Assembly (NCBI RefSeq): GCF_003265705.1
Contig: NW_020313005.1
Location: 13,719,311-13,783,310, forward strand
Length of the DNA: 64,000 nt
Reading direction: 5' to 3'
Origin: Callorhinus ursinus
Lineage: Eukaryota; Chordata; Mammalia; Carnivora; Otariidae
Shown: one piece after another, positions 1 through 10,707 of the stretch
Layout: each line of letters starts with the position of its first letter
Position numbering within the stretch: the stretch's first letter is position 1
The notes under the pieces: generated by a model
What the model was told of the DNA's origin: nothing
The model's database searches: none
The model's input: the letters and a program-made list of their open reading frames with translations, nothing else
Made by a program: the position numbers and the translations under genes

Positions 1-1283
1 ACTATCTGTGGGGCAGGAGGAGGAATTCCATGGGATCAGAGAAGGGAGAGAAATATACCCTCACACAGCAGCACCCACAAAGGGAAGATGAATCCCCATA
101 TTTGGCTTTGAAAACAGGAGGGGCCAAATATTGTGAGTTCTTACACCCAGTGGGATTTAAAAAGCTGGAATTAAAAATAAATCAGCAGATTTGGCTCTAG
201 GAGAGTCAAGAAGGTGAGAGGAAATTGATTCCCTGCCCTTAAAGAGACAGCACAATAAACAGTTCCCAAGGATATAGTATATAAGTAGCAGTTTGAAAGG
301 TGCCTAGGGCATATAGGAGAGAGAGTTATTTACTTTTCTCTGAGGCTGTTCCAGTAGGACAGATATTTCTGGGGAACTCCTGCAGGAAAAAATGAATTGG
401 TAGGCACATTTTCCCTACCCTGCCTCCCAGTGTAAACACATGGACATCTGAGCGACTGGATACCTAACTTGCTAGCACTGCCACCTCACCCGCACACTCT
501 GTGCTTCTACCCATCCAGTACATTGCTGCAGGGCCTCTCCCATAGAGGACTGGGGGTGCACAAAACTTGATAGCACCACCACCTGGCAAATGGCCCCCTG
601 TGCTGTACTTCTGCAGAGCCAGAAGGGCCACTTCAGTGCAGCAGAGCCTGTCCCTTGGCACTCAAAACTTGCTAGCACTCTTGCCTCACACTGTGCTTTG
701 GGGGATCTACCTTCTCTAATAAGCTTTTGGCAAGAACCCATACAAAGTGTTGCCACAGGCCTGTCAGTGTACAAGTAGGCCCTACAGTGGCCAGTAGCAC
801 CCCAAAGTGACTCCTGCCCTGCAGGAGGGAAAGATAACCAAACACACCACTCAGTTGGAGGACCAGCAGTGGGCTGCAGGCCGAGAACTGACTGCAGACC
901 CCACCCACCAAAGAAAGTTCTCAGGGGCAACACAGGGACAGTTTGTGCTAATGCATCTCTGGCAAACACCCGGTCTGACTCAACTCAAGACCAAGGCATC
1001 CCCAGATAGGTACACTAACACCACAGGGATTAATGCTGCCCACAACAGGCAAAGAGAACCATTGTAGATGATTGGACTGAAGGAAAAAGCAGCTCAGTCA
1101 CAAAAGCAGGGCACCTACATCACACATAGGAGACACACCTGAAGCTCCAAGTTCTGGTGAACAGGGGACACTACACAGCAGGGGACTATAGGACCTCTTC
1201 CTCATAAGGCCTCTACTTTCCAATGCAGGAGGTGTAACTGTCTTTTTTTAACACAGAGAAACAGATACAGAGAGTTAGACAAA
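1..1283 (+). other. 5'UTR of the old L1
   Basis: GC-richer leader upstream of ORF1 of the old L1, with no protein-coding signal on the sense strand. An antisense open frame of 165 codons (472-969) is present. It looks like a by-product of low stop density and I do not call it a gene. Assignment rests on its position directly before ORF1 and on resemblance to L1M 5' leaders. Confidence 0.7.
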
Positions 1284-2171
1284 ATGATGATATAGAAGAA
1301 CATGTTCCAAAGGAAAGAACAGGACAAACCACAGCAAGAAACCTAAATGAAATAGATATAAGTAATGTGTTTGATAGAGAATTTAAAGTGATGATCATAA
1401 AGATACTCACGAGATTTGAGAAAAGAGTGGAGAGTATCAGTGAGACCCTTAACACAGACATGGAAAACAAACAAAAAACCCAACCAGAGATGGAGAACAC
1501 AATAAATGAAATTAAAATTACACTTGATGGAATAAACAGCAGGTTAGAGGAAGCAGAGAAACAAATTAATGACCTGGAAGACAGAGTAATGAAAATTAAT
1601 CAAACTGAGAAAATGAGAGAAAAAACAATTATGAAAAAAATAGACTTAGGGAACTCAGTGACACCAACAAGCATAATAACACTCATATTATAGGGATCCC
1701 AGGACGGGGAGAGAAGAGGGGGCAGAAAATTTATTTGAAGAAATAATAGTTGAAAACTTCCCTAATCTGGGGAAGGAAACAGATTTAGATCCAGGAGGCA
1801 CAGAAATTCCCCCAAGAAGGTCCACACCAAGACACATAGAAATTAAAATGGCAAAAATTAGTGGAAAAGAAAAAAAAATATAGCAAGAAAAAAGAAAAGA
1901 AAAGAAAAGAAAAGAAAAGAAAAGAAAACAGTTACATACAAGGGAAACCGCCTAAATCTATGAGCTGATTTTTCAGCAGAAACTTTGCAAGACAGAGGAG
2001 AGTGGCATGATATATTCAAAGTGCTGAATGGGAAAAATCTTCAGCCAAGAACACTCTATCCAGAACGACTATCATTCAGAATGGAAGGACAGAGTTTCTC
2101 AGACAAAAACACTAAAGGAGTTCATAACCACTAAACCCACCCTACAAGAAATATTAAAGGGGACTTTTTGA
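1284..2171 (+). pseudogene. L1 ORF1 remnant
   Basis: ORF1 encodes the trimeric, coiled-coil RNA-binding chaperone that coats L1 RNA. I place the start at the ATG at 1284 because the L1M ORF1 N-terminus follows. The best open stretch is 1367-1693 (108 codons). It contains the Glu/Lys-rich heptad-like region, with INSRLEEAEKQINDLEDRV matching the conserved end of the coiled coil. After 1693 the frame is broken and a pentanucleotide repeat (1883-1928) interrupts the region before the RNA-recognition and C-terminal domains. The stop falls near 2171. Not functional. Confidence 0.8.
1883..1928 (+). repeat. (GAAAA)n microsatellite inside L1 ORF1
   Basis: About eight near-perfect gaaaa units interrupt ORF1 of the old L1. 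It probably expanded from an A-rich coding stretch after insertion. Confidence 0.95.
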
Positions 2172-2552
2172 GTGGAAAGACCATAAATGAGAGTATGAAA
2201 AATAAATATATCTGTAAAAACCAGTCAAGGGATTCACAAAATAAAAGGATGTAAAATTGAACACCATATACCTGAAACTTGTGTATGTATAGGGGTGGGG
2301 GTGGGCAGTGAGTAAATAATGGGTTCAAACTTAAGTGATTGTCAACTTAATATAGACTGCTATATGCAGAAATTGTTACATACGAACTTAATGGTAACCA
2401 CAAATAAAAAACAGTAACTGATATACAAAAAATAAAGAAAAAGGAATTCAAGTATATTACTAAGTAAACCCAGCAAACCATGAAAGAGATCAAGAGAAGA
2501 AAGGACCAGAGAAAAACTATAGAAACAACCACAAAACTAGTAACAGGATGGC

Positions 2553-5500
2553 AATATATACATATATATCCATAATAAATTTGACTGTAAATGAACTAAG
2601 TGTTCCAATCAAAAGACACAAGGTGACAGAGTGTGTAAAAATCCAGATATCAATATGCTGCCTACAAGACCTAAAGACACCTGCAGATTGTGAGGTGATG
2701 GAGAAATAGTTATCATGGAAGTGGATGTCAAAAGAATCCTGGGGTCGCAGTATTTACATTGGACAAAGGAGACTTTAAAACAAAGACTGTAAAAAGAAAC
2801 AAAGAAGGACACTATGGAATAATAAATGGGACAATTAAACAACAAGCTATAACAAAAGTAATTATTTATGGACCCAACATGGAAGCACCTAAATACACAA
2901 AACAGCCAATAATAAACATATAGGAACTAACTGATAGTAATGCAATAATAATAGGGGATTTTAATACCCTACTTACATTAATGGACAGATTGGTGTAAGT
3001 CAATCAAACAGAAAATCAACAAGGAAATATTGACTTTGACAGACACAATGGACCAGATAGATCTCACAGATATATTCAGAACATTCCTTACTACAACAGG
3101 AGAATACACATTTTTTCAAATGCACACAGAACATTCTTCATAATAGATCACATATTAGGCCAAAACAGAAGCCTCAACAGATTCAAAGATATCAAAGTCA
3201 TATCATGCATCTTTTCTGACCACGATGCTATGAAATTAGAAATTCACCACAAGAAAAAATCTGGAAAGAATACAAATATATGAAGGTCAAATAACATGCT
3301 GCTAAACAATAAATGGGTAAACCCAGAAATCAAAGAATAAATTAGAAATTACATAAAAACCAATGAAAGTGACAAAACAATGATCTAAAATATTAGGGAT
3401 GCAGCAAGAGAAGTTCTAAAAGTTTATAGCAAAATAGGCCTACCCCAAGAAGCAAGAAATTTTCAAATAAAAACCTACCCTTTCACATAAAGGAGCTAGA
3501 AAAAGAACAACAAATAAAACCTAAAATCAACAGAAGGAAGAAAATAATAAAGATTAGAGCAGAAATAAGTGCTATAGAAGCTAAAAAACACAATAGAACT
3601 GATCAATGAAACCAGGAACTGGTTCTTTGAAGAGATCAGCATAATTGATAAACCTTGAGCCAAACTTAGAAAAATAAATAGAGAAAGTACTCATATAAAT
3701 GAAATCACAAATGAGAGAGGAGAAATAACCAAAACCACTGCAAACAATTGTAAGATAATATTATGAAAAACTATATTTCAACAAATTAGACAACCTAGAA
3801 GAAATGGTTAAGTTCCTAGAAATATATAACCTACTGAAACTGAAACAGAAAGAATAGAAAATTTAACCAGACAGATAAGTAGCAAGGATATGGAATCAGT
3901 AATCAAAAAAACTTCCAAAAAACAAGTCCAGGACCAGATGACTTCCCAGATGAATTCTACCAAACATTAAAGAAGAGTTAATACCTGTTTTACTCAAACT
4001 ATTCTGAAAAATATAAGGAAAACTTCCAAATTCATTCTATGAGGCCAATATTATCCTTATACTAAAACCAGATAAAGACACCACAAAAAAAGAAAACTAT
4101 CTCTGATGAACATAGATGCAAAAATCCTTAACAAAATACTAACAAACAGAATCCAATAATACATTAAAAAAATCATTCACCGCAATCAAGTGGGATTTAT
4201 TCCAGGATGTAGGGGTGGTTCAGTATTGGCAAATCAATCAATATGATTGATATCATCATATCAATAAGAGAAAGGATAAAAAACATATGATAATTTCAAT
4301 AGATGCAGAAAAAGCATTTAACAAAGTACAACATTCATTCATGATAAAAACCCTCAACAAAGTAGGTTTAGAGGGAACATACCTCAACATAATAAAGTCA
4401 TATATGAAGAAAGGCCATATATGAAAAATCAACAGTGAACATCATACTCAATGGGGAAAAACTGAAAGCTTTCCCGCTAAGGTCAGGAACAAGACCAGGA
4501 TGTCCATTTTCACCATTTTAATCCAACATAGTACTGTAAGTCCTGGCCACGATAATCAGACAACAAAAAGAAATAAGAGGCATCCAATAAAAGTGAAGTA
4601 AAACTTTCACTGTTTGCAGATGACATATCTTTATATGAAATTCTAAAGATTCCACCAAAAACTACTAGACGTGATAAATGAATTTAGTAAAGTCACAGGA
4701 TAAAAAATCAATGCACAGAAATATGTGCATTTATATATACTAATAATGAAGCAGCTGAAAGAGAAACTAAGAAAACAATCCCATTTACAAATGCACTAAA
4801 AAAATAAGATACCTAGGAATAAACTTAACCAAAGGGTGAAGAACCTATACTTTGAAAACTATAAAACATTGATGAAATTAATTGAAGAGGACACAAAGAA
4901 ATGGGAAGACATTCCATACTCATGGATTGGAGGAGCAAATATTGTTAAAGGGTCTATACTACCCAAATCAATCTACATATTTAATGCAATCCCTATCAAA
5001 ATCACCAAAACCATTTTTTCACATAACTAGAACAAACAATCCTAAAAATTTGTATGGGACCACAAAAGACTCCAAATATACAAAAAAATTTTGAAAAAGA
5101 AAAACATAACTGGAGGTATTACAATTCCATATCTGAAGTAACTCTACAAAGCAGTTGTAATCAAAGCAGCATGGTATCGTCAAAATAAACACATAGATCA
5201 ATAGAACAGAACAGAAAATCCAAAAATAAACCCACAATTATACGGTCAACTAATCTTCAATGAAGTAGGAAAGAATATCCAATGAAAAAAAGACAGTCTC
5301 TTCAACAAATGGNNNNNNNNNNNNNNNNNNNNNNNNNNNNNNNNNNNNNNNNNNNNNNNNNNNNNNNNNNNNNNNNNNNNNNNNNNNNNNNNNNNNNNNN
5401 NNNNNNNNNNNNATTACTCCACCAAAAAAAAAAATCTTGAAAAAAAAAAGAAATCTTGCCATTTGCAATGACTTTGATGGAGCTAGAGTGTATTATGCTA

Positions 5501-5600
5501 AGTGAAATAAGTGACTCAGAGAAAGACAAATACCATGATTTCACTCATATGTGGAATTTAGGAAACAAAACAGATGAACATAGGGGAAGAGTAAAGAAAT
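2553..5600 (+). pseudogene. L1 ORF2 remnant (endonuclease and reverse transcriptase), with gap
   Basis: Degenerate ORF2 of the old L1. Recognisable blocks are the endonuclease start (NAPIKRH-like text near 2600), the GDFN-like endonuclease block near 2950, a SDHDAMKLEI-like endonuclease C-terminal block near 3220, and reverse-transcriptase text from about 3900 to 4800, including a FADD-like catalytic motif near 4615. Stops and indels occur every few hundred bases; the longest open pieces are only 60-75 codons. The 100-N gap at 5313-5412 removes most of the C-terminal region. In intact sister copies the equivalent interval is about 885 bp. Not functional. Confidence 0.85.
5313..5412. other. 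Assembly gap (100 N)
   Basis: Exactly 100 N, the usual placeholder for a gap of unknown size. Flanking L1 text aligns to 39598 and 40484 of the L1 copy further right, so about 0.88 kb of ORF2 is probably missing. Confidence 0.98.
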
Positions 5601-5815
5601 GAGAGGGAAGCAAACCAAAAGAGAATCTTACCTATAGAGAAAAAACTGAAGGTTGCTGTGGGGGAGGTCAGCAGGGGATGGGATAAATGGGTGATGGGTA
5701 TTAAGGAAGGCACTTGTGATGAGCACTGGGTGTCATATATAAGTGATGACTCACTAAATTCTACTCTTAAACCAATGTTACACTATATGTTAACTAACCA
5801 GAATTCAAATAAAAA

Positions 5816-5861
5816 ACTAATGATGTAATGTATGGTGATTAACATAACATAATAAAAAAAA
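5816..5861 (+). mobile_element. Very short young-type L1 3' tail joined to the old L1 tail
   Basis: Directly after the old L1 A-run (gaattcaaataaaaa) comes actaatgatgtaatgtatgg and onwards to an A-run. This is the terminal ~45 bp of the young carnivore L1 3'UTR, as at 41017-41055 and 63180-63220. Old-type copies elsewhere in the window lack this block after their own tail. It is either an extremely 5'-truncated insertion into the A-run or a conversion event. Confidence 0.6.
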
Positions 5862-6084
5862 CTTTTATAAACCTTGGCAATCTAATTTTTGTAACCTATC
5901 ACATGTATTTTATTATAACAGCATATTGTATATGATATAATATAAAAAACTTACTATTTAATATACAATGTATATGTTTATAATATATATTTACATATTA
6001 GATATTTGATTTACCTTATCACTATTACATATATTTAATTGCTTCTTAGAAAATTCAAAAATAAAACTAATTTACAGGAAAAAA
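5862..6084. other. AT-rich single-copy DNA, nothing recognised
   Basis: Very AT-rich, with repeated tata/atat tracts. No open frame or repeat family recognised. Confidence 0.6.
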
Positions 6085-6449
6085 AACAAATAAATAAACC
6101 CACAACTATACGGTAAATTATTCTTTGACAAAAGAGGAAAGAACATCCAATGGGAAAAATACAGGTCTTCAACAAATGATGTTGGGAAAACTGGACAGGA
6201 ACATGCAAAAGAATGAAGACCACTCTCTTACACTGCACACAAAAATAAATTCAAAATGGATTAAATACCTGAGTGTGAGATCAAAAAGCATAAAAATCTT
6301 AGAAGAGAACACAGGCAGTACTTTCTCTTACATATGCCATAGCAACATTTTTTAGATATGTCTTCTGAGATTAGGGAAATAAAAACAAAAATAAACTATT
6401 GGTACTACATCAACATAAAATGTTTCTGCACAGTAAAGGAAATAATGAG
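6085..6449 (+). mobile_element. Old L1 ORF2 fragment
   Basis: Matches the ORF2 C-terminal half (acggtaaattattctttgac through ctgcacagtaaaggaaat) of other L1 copies in the window, truncated at both ends and without an A-tail. One open piece (6125-6355) reads through ORF2 text in the wrong frame. It overlaps in content with the ORF2 interval lost in the gap of the preceding L1, so it is most likely an independent fragment. Confidence 0.85.
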
Positions 6450-6477
6450 AATCTCATTGTGCACACACACAGACACA

Positions 6478-6640
6478 CACAAGCACATGTGTATTTAATC
6501 CTCACAAGCTCCCTGTTGAGTAGCAAATTTAATACCTATTTTATAGATAAGAAACTAAAGCACAAAGAAGTTAAATGATTTTTGCTGAAATCTCTGCTAG
6601 TAAGTGGTAGACCAAGATTATATCAAGCCATTAAGCACTA
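6478..6640 (-). mobile_element. MIR SINE fragment
   Basis: Antisense MIR: tttaatcctcacaagctccc, the ttttatagataagaaactaa core and gctagtaagtggtagacc match the conserved MIR core as I know it. An ancient tRNA-derived SINE shared by all mammals, with no A-tail or target duplication left. Confidence 0.8.
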
Positions 6641-7060
6641 AGTGTACAGTAAGTGCTTTCAAATGGGTAGAGGATGTGAGGGATTGGGAAAAGTACATGA
6701 CGATTTGGAACTTAAGAAATTCATTAGATGATGATTCTATTCATTGAGAGTAGGACTACTTGGGAAGAGGTAGCATGGGAGAAAGATAATGAACTTAGTT
6801 TGGTAAATATTAATTTGAGATTATATGCTTATGGATATATTCAATAAGCTCTTGGAAACTCAGGGGAAACATGTAGGCTCAGTAAGATGAGAACAGGATG
6901 GGATGGAATTCTAGATGAGATTCTGGGCTACATCCTCATTTAAGAAGAGGGAAGAAGAGTCCTCCAGAGTAAATAATCCCAATCACTTTTTTCATATAAA
7001 CCTAATATCCTGTCATTTGAATATTTTTAAATTGTATTACTACTATTTATAATAATATAC
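6641..7060. other. Single-copy DNA, nothing recognised
   Basis: AT-rich sequence with no open frame of note and no repeat I can name. Confidence 0.5.
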
Positions 7061-7074
7061 TCTATATCTATAGT

Positions 7075-7235
7075 GATTTATAGTGCTTACACACACACAT
7101 AAACAATTACATACACAGAGTCTCATTTGATCTTCATGACACCCTTTGGGGGGAGTCAAAACAGATAAAACAAACTGAGATTCAGAAGTTTTCTTATTTG
7201 AATCATACATATGTCTGAACTTAGACATGAACCAT
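7075..7235 (-). mobile_element. Possible second MIR fragment
   Basis: gtctcatttgatcttcatga followed by caaactgagattcagaagtt has the order of an antisense MIR core (catttaatcctcac ... actgaggcacagag). It is strongly diverged; chance similarity is possible. Confidence 0.45.
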
Positions 7236-7394
7236 TTCTTTTGAATTCAGTTTTAGTACTCCTGCATCACATATGAACTTTTATGAATTCTATATTTCAG
7301 TAAATCCATTCTATTTATTGCTTCCTCTAGCATGTAATTCATCTTGAGTACTGGGTATCTGAACATTTTCAAGGGATATAAACTTAGCTGACCC

Positions 7395-7430
7395 TATATA
7401 TATATAGGTATAGGTATATATATATATATA
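7395..7430. repeat. (TA)n microsatellite
   Basis: Alternating ta tract interrupted by ggtataggta. Confidence 0.9.
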
Positions 7431-7664
7431 TTACAATTCACAATTACTAAATTATCATAGTTAGAGCCACTACTAAATTATAATACATCATTTAATGGAG
7501 TTATGTTTATGATGTCTTGTGAATCCTTCCCAATTAAAGTTTAGGAGAGTGGAAGAATAGAGGCATAATATTATCTTAGAATTTTGATCCAAACTGAAAT
7601 ATATATCTAACCACTATTTGAAAAAAAAAAAAGGTTTTTTCTTTTGAGTCTACTCCATTTAAAT
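7431..7664. other. Single-copy AT-rich DNA
   Basis: No feature recognised. A run of A at 7620-7632 is unremarkable. Confidence 0.5.
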
Positions 7665-8069
7665 TCAAAAATTCTTAAAATAATCTACAATGCCCCATTA
7701 CATCTGGCCCCCTGTTTTTACTATGACTTTTATTTCTTATCATGATGCTCTTTTTGGCCATTTCTTAACCTCTCCATGTATATTCTTGTCTCAGTTTCTT
7801 TGCATTTTCTGTTTGCTTTACTTTGAATTCCATTCCCAAGATATCCTCAAGGATTTTACCTTCTTCATTCACACCTCCCAACCTCCCACATTCCTGGGAC
7901 TCCCAATTTACTTCCTTAATTTTTTAAATTAATTTTTCCTCCATAGAAATTACTAGTTTTTAACTTACTACATATTTATACTACTGTTGTGTATCTACCT
8001 ATTCATACTAAAATGAGAGCTGAGATTTGTGTCTGTTTTGTTCATTGCTGTTACTGCACCCTCAATATC
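7665..8069 (+). mobile_element. L2 LINE 3' portion, left half of a nested structure
   Basis: Ancient L2 text in sense order: acaatgccccattacatctggcccc, then a block like the L2 tctttgcac...ttgaattcc segment, then gagatttgtgtctgttttgttcattgctg before cctcaatatca. The final L2 segment resumes at 9517 after an L1 insertion. Divergence fits a pre-eutherian element. Confidence 0.75.
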
Positions 8070-8400
8070 AAGAACTAAAATTAACAACACAGGAAATAAC
8101 AGTTGTTTGTGAGGATGTGGAGAAAGGAGGATCCTCTTACACTGTTGGTGGAAATGCAAACTGGTGCAACCACACTGGAAAACCGTATGAAGGTTCCTCA
8201 AAAAGTTAATAATAGAACTACTCTATGACCCAGCAATTGCACTACTAGGTATTTACCCAAAGGATACAAAAATACTGATTCAAAGGGATTCAGTTTAATT
8301 CCTAAACTGATGTTTATAGTAGCATTAACAACAATAGTCAAATTATGGAAAGAGCCCAAATGTCCATTGACTGGTGAATGGATATAGAAGATGTGTTTGT
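8070..8400 (+). mobile_element. Older L1 3' end, left part (split by a young L1)
   Basis: A 5'-truncated L1 starting at ctaaaattaacaacacagga (ORF2 C-terminal region), inserted in L2. The hexamer aagaac at 8070-8075 and again at 9511-9516 is the candidate target-site duplication. It carries the Cys/His region (gtgaggatgtggagaaagga) and is broken at 8400 by a younger L1, resuming at 9051. Confidence 0.85.
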
Positions 8401-9037
8401 CTATGGAAAGAGTCAAGATGTCCATTGACAGATGAATGGATAAAGAAGATGTGGTATATATATATACAATGGAATATTATGCAGTCATGAAAAAACATGA
8501 ACTCTTACCATTTGCAACTACATGGATGGAACTAGAGGGTATTATGCTAAGCGAAATAAGTCAATCAGAGAAAGACAAGTATCATATGATCTCACTGATA
8601 TGAGGACTTCTTAATCGCAGGAAACAAACTGAGGGTTGCTGGAGTGGTGGGGGGTGGGAAGGATGGGGTGGTTGGGTGATAGACATTGGGGAGGGTATGT
8701 GCTATGGTAAGCACTATGAATTGTGTAAGACTGATGAATCACAGACCTGTACATCTGAAACAAATAATACATTATATGTTTAAAAAAAAAGTAGGAAGGG
8801 AAAAATGAAGGGGGGGAAAGGAGGGGGAGGTGAACCATGAGAGACTATGGACTCTGAGAAACAAACTGAGGGTTTTGGGGAGGGAGGGGGATGGGATAGC
8901 CTGGTGTTGGGTATTAAGGAGGGCACGTACTGAATGGAGCACTGTGTGTTATATGCAAACAATGAATCATGGAACACTACATCAAAAACTAATTATGAAA
9001 TGTATGGTGACTAACATAAAATAAAATGAAATAAAAA
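8401..9037 (+). mobile_element. Young 5'-truncated L1 insertion (637 bp)
   Basis: Flanked by the 13-bp duplication aagatgtgtttgt (8388-8400 and 9038-9050). It contains the end of ORF2 (from ctatggaaagagtcaagatg) and the full double 3'UTR of the young lineage: module A to about 8788, module B from about 8790 to the A-run. Because it splits an older L1, its relative age is certain from structure alone. Confidence 0.95.
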
Positions 9038-9050
9038 AAGATGTGTTTGT

Positions 9051-9510
9051 ATGCATGTATATATATAACAAATAATATGTATTTATATACAATATAATAC
9101 ATTTTTATTTTTTATTTATTATTATATATATTTATATATTATTCAGCCATCAAAAAGAATGAGCTAGAGTGTATTAGGCTAAGCAAAATAAGTCAGTCAG
9201 AGAAAAACAAATGCCATATGATTTCACTCATGTGTGGAATTTAAGAAACAAAGCAGATGAACATAAGGGAAGGGGGAAAAAGAGAAGCAAACAATGAAAG
9301 ACTCAACTATAGAGAACAAACTGAGGGTTGGTGAAGACATGTGGGTAGGGGATGGGCTAATGGGTGATGGGTATTAAGGAGGCCACTTGTGATGAGCACT
9401 GGGTGTTAAATAGAAGTCATGAATCACTAAATTCTACTTCTTAAGCCAATATTAACCTGTATGTTCATGAACTAGAATTTGAATAAAAACTTGAAAAAAA
9501 GCAAACAAAA
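9051..9510 (+). mobile_element. Older L1 3' end, right part
   Basis: Continuation of the L1 interrupted at 8400. An AT-rich variant stretch leads into attcagccatcaaaaagaat, the ORF2 end and a single, old-type 3'UTR (gagcactgggtgttaaatag, then aatttgaataaaaac). It ends in an A-rich tail next to aagaac. Confidence 0.85.
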
Positions 9511-9516
9511 AAGAAC

Positions 9517-9555
9517 AGTACCAAATAGTAAAGACTCATTAAGTAAATGCTGAAT
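9517..9555 (+). mobile_element. L2 LINE 3' terminus, right half of the nest
   Basis: agtaccaaatagtaaagact...ctgaatgaatgaat corresponds to the well-known L2 end (agtgcctggcacatagtagg ... ttgaatgaatgaa), so the L2 cut at 8069 continues here. Confidence 0.7.
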
Positions 9556-9596
9556 GAATGAATACACATACACACACAGATATATATATATATATG
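9556..9596. repeat. CA/TA microsatellite
   Basis: acacatacacacacag followed by tatatatatatatat, growing directly out of the L2 tail. Confidence 0.9.
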
Positions 9597-10224
9597 AATT
9601 CTGAGAATTACCATACTTTTCATTCAGTGCTTTGTTTCATTATACTAAAACAACTGCAAAATTCTTCCCATCAGGGCATCCTCAGCTAATGGGAGATACC
9701 AAAAATGAGAGTGATAAGGTGGAGGGAGTAGGAGAACCAGAGGCATCTGGTTAATCTTCATCTGTTGGCACACAGCATTTTAGTAGTCTTTATCACTTAC
9801 CAGCTTGAAGTCTCAATTCCCAAGTGTATAAAATGAGATAATTTTCTTACAATATCATAGGGATATTTTTAGGAAAATGTAAGGGAGGTAAGAGGAAGTA
9901 TTCTAGACAAAGAAAACACATCTTAATGATAGTGTATTGCTCATACTTAACAAGGTCTTCAGTGTTTGGATACTGGAAAATCTATATTATGACCAGCCTC
10001 GATGAGTTGTGCCAAAGAAGATTCTAAAAATTACCATGTAGGGTGTGTGAGTATATAAACATATGTTATATTCTATTTATAATTTCTCAAGATTATTTTA
10101 CATCAATCAATATTTCCATGAGATTTATAATACAGTATATTTTGGATTTTGATTCATGGTTAAAATTTTTCAAGATTCACTTTCTACACCCTTCAGTTAA
10201 AAATCTATTCCCAGTGTAATATAT
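9597..10224. other. Single-copy DNA; possible MIR core near 9800-9880
   Basis: No gene signal. tctcaattcccaagtgtata followed by aaaatgagataattttctta resembles a sense MIR core (cctcagtttcctcatctgta...aaatggg), but it is short and diverged. Confidence 0.4.
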
Positions 10225-10242
10225 GAATTTTTATAATTTTTA
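10225..10242. repeat. Target-site duplication, left copy (18 bp)
   Basis: gaatttttataattttta, identical to 25087-25104. It borders the 3' end of a minus-strand L1 whose 5' end lies at 25086. Confidence 0.85.
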
Positions 10243-10707
10243 TTTTATTTTATTTTTAATTTTTTATTGTTATGTTAATCATCATACATTACAGCATTAG
10301 TTTTTGATTTAGTGTTCCATGATTCATTGTTTCTGTATAACAGCCAGTGCTCCATACAGAATGTGCCTTCTTTAATACCTATCACCAGGCTAACCCATCC
10401 TCACACCATCCTCCCCTTTAGAACCCTCAGTTGGTTTTTCAGAGTCCATTGCCTCTCATGGTTCGTCTCCCCCTCTTATTTCCCCTCCCTTCATTCTTCC
10501 CCTCCTGCTATATTCTTCTTCTTTTTTTTTTTAACATATATTGTATTATTTGTTTCAGAAGTACAGATCTGTGATTCAACAGTCTTGCATAATTCACAGT
10601 GCTCAACATAGTACATACCCTCCCAAAGTCTATCATCCAGCCACCCCATCCCTCCCACCCCCACCACTCCAGCAGCCCTCAGTATGTTTCCTGAGATTAA
10701 GAAATCC

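Larger units (their letters stand above)
1..5815 (+). mobile_element. Old LINE-1 (L1M type), nearly full length, cut by the window start
   Basis: A non-LTR retrotransposon running left to right: 5'UTR (about 1-1283), ORF1 remnant, ORF2 remnant, and a 3'UTR ending in a short A-run near 5815. The 5'UTR resembles mammalian L1M 5' leaders as I remember them, and the true 5' end lies left of the window. Many stops and frameshifts mark it as older than the other large L1 copies here. The 3'UTR has the single old-type form (gagcactgggtgt near 5723). A 100-N gap sits in ORF2. The subfamily cannot be fixed without a consensus search. Confidence 0.9.

Noticed and set aside
472..969. 165-codon frame on the minus strand as a gene
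   Set aside because: Antisense to the 5'UTR of the old L1, in GC-richer sequence with few stops; no recognisable domain.
8341..8455. A local tandem duplication (ggaaagag...atgtccattgac twice)
   Set aside because: The repeat is explained by a young L1 inserting in the equivalent region of an older L1; target duplication and 3' end confirm it.
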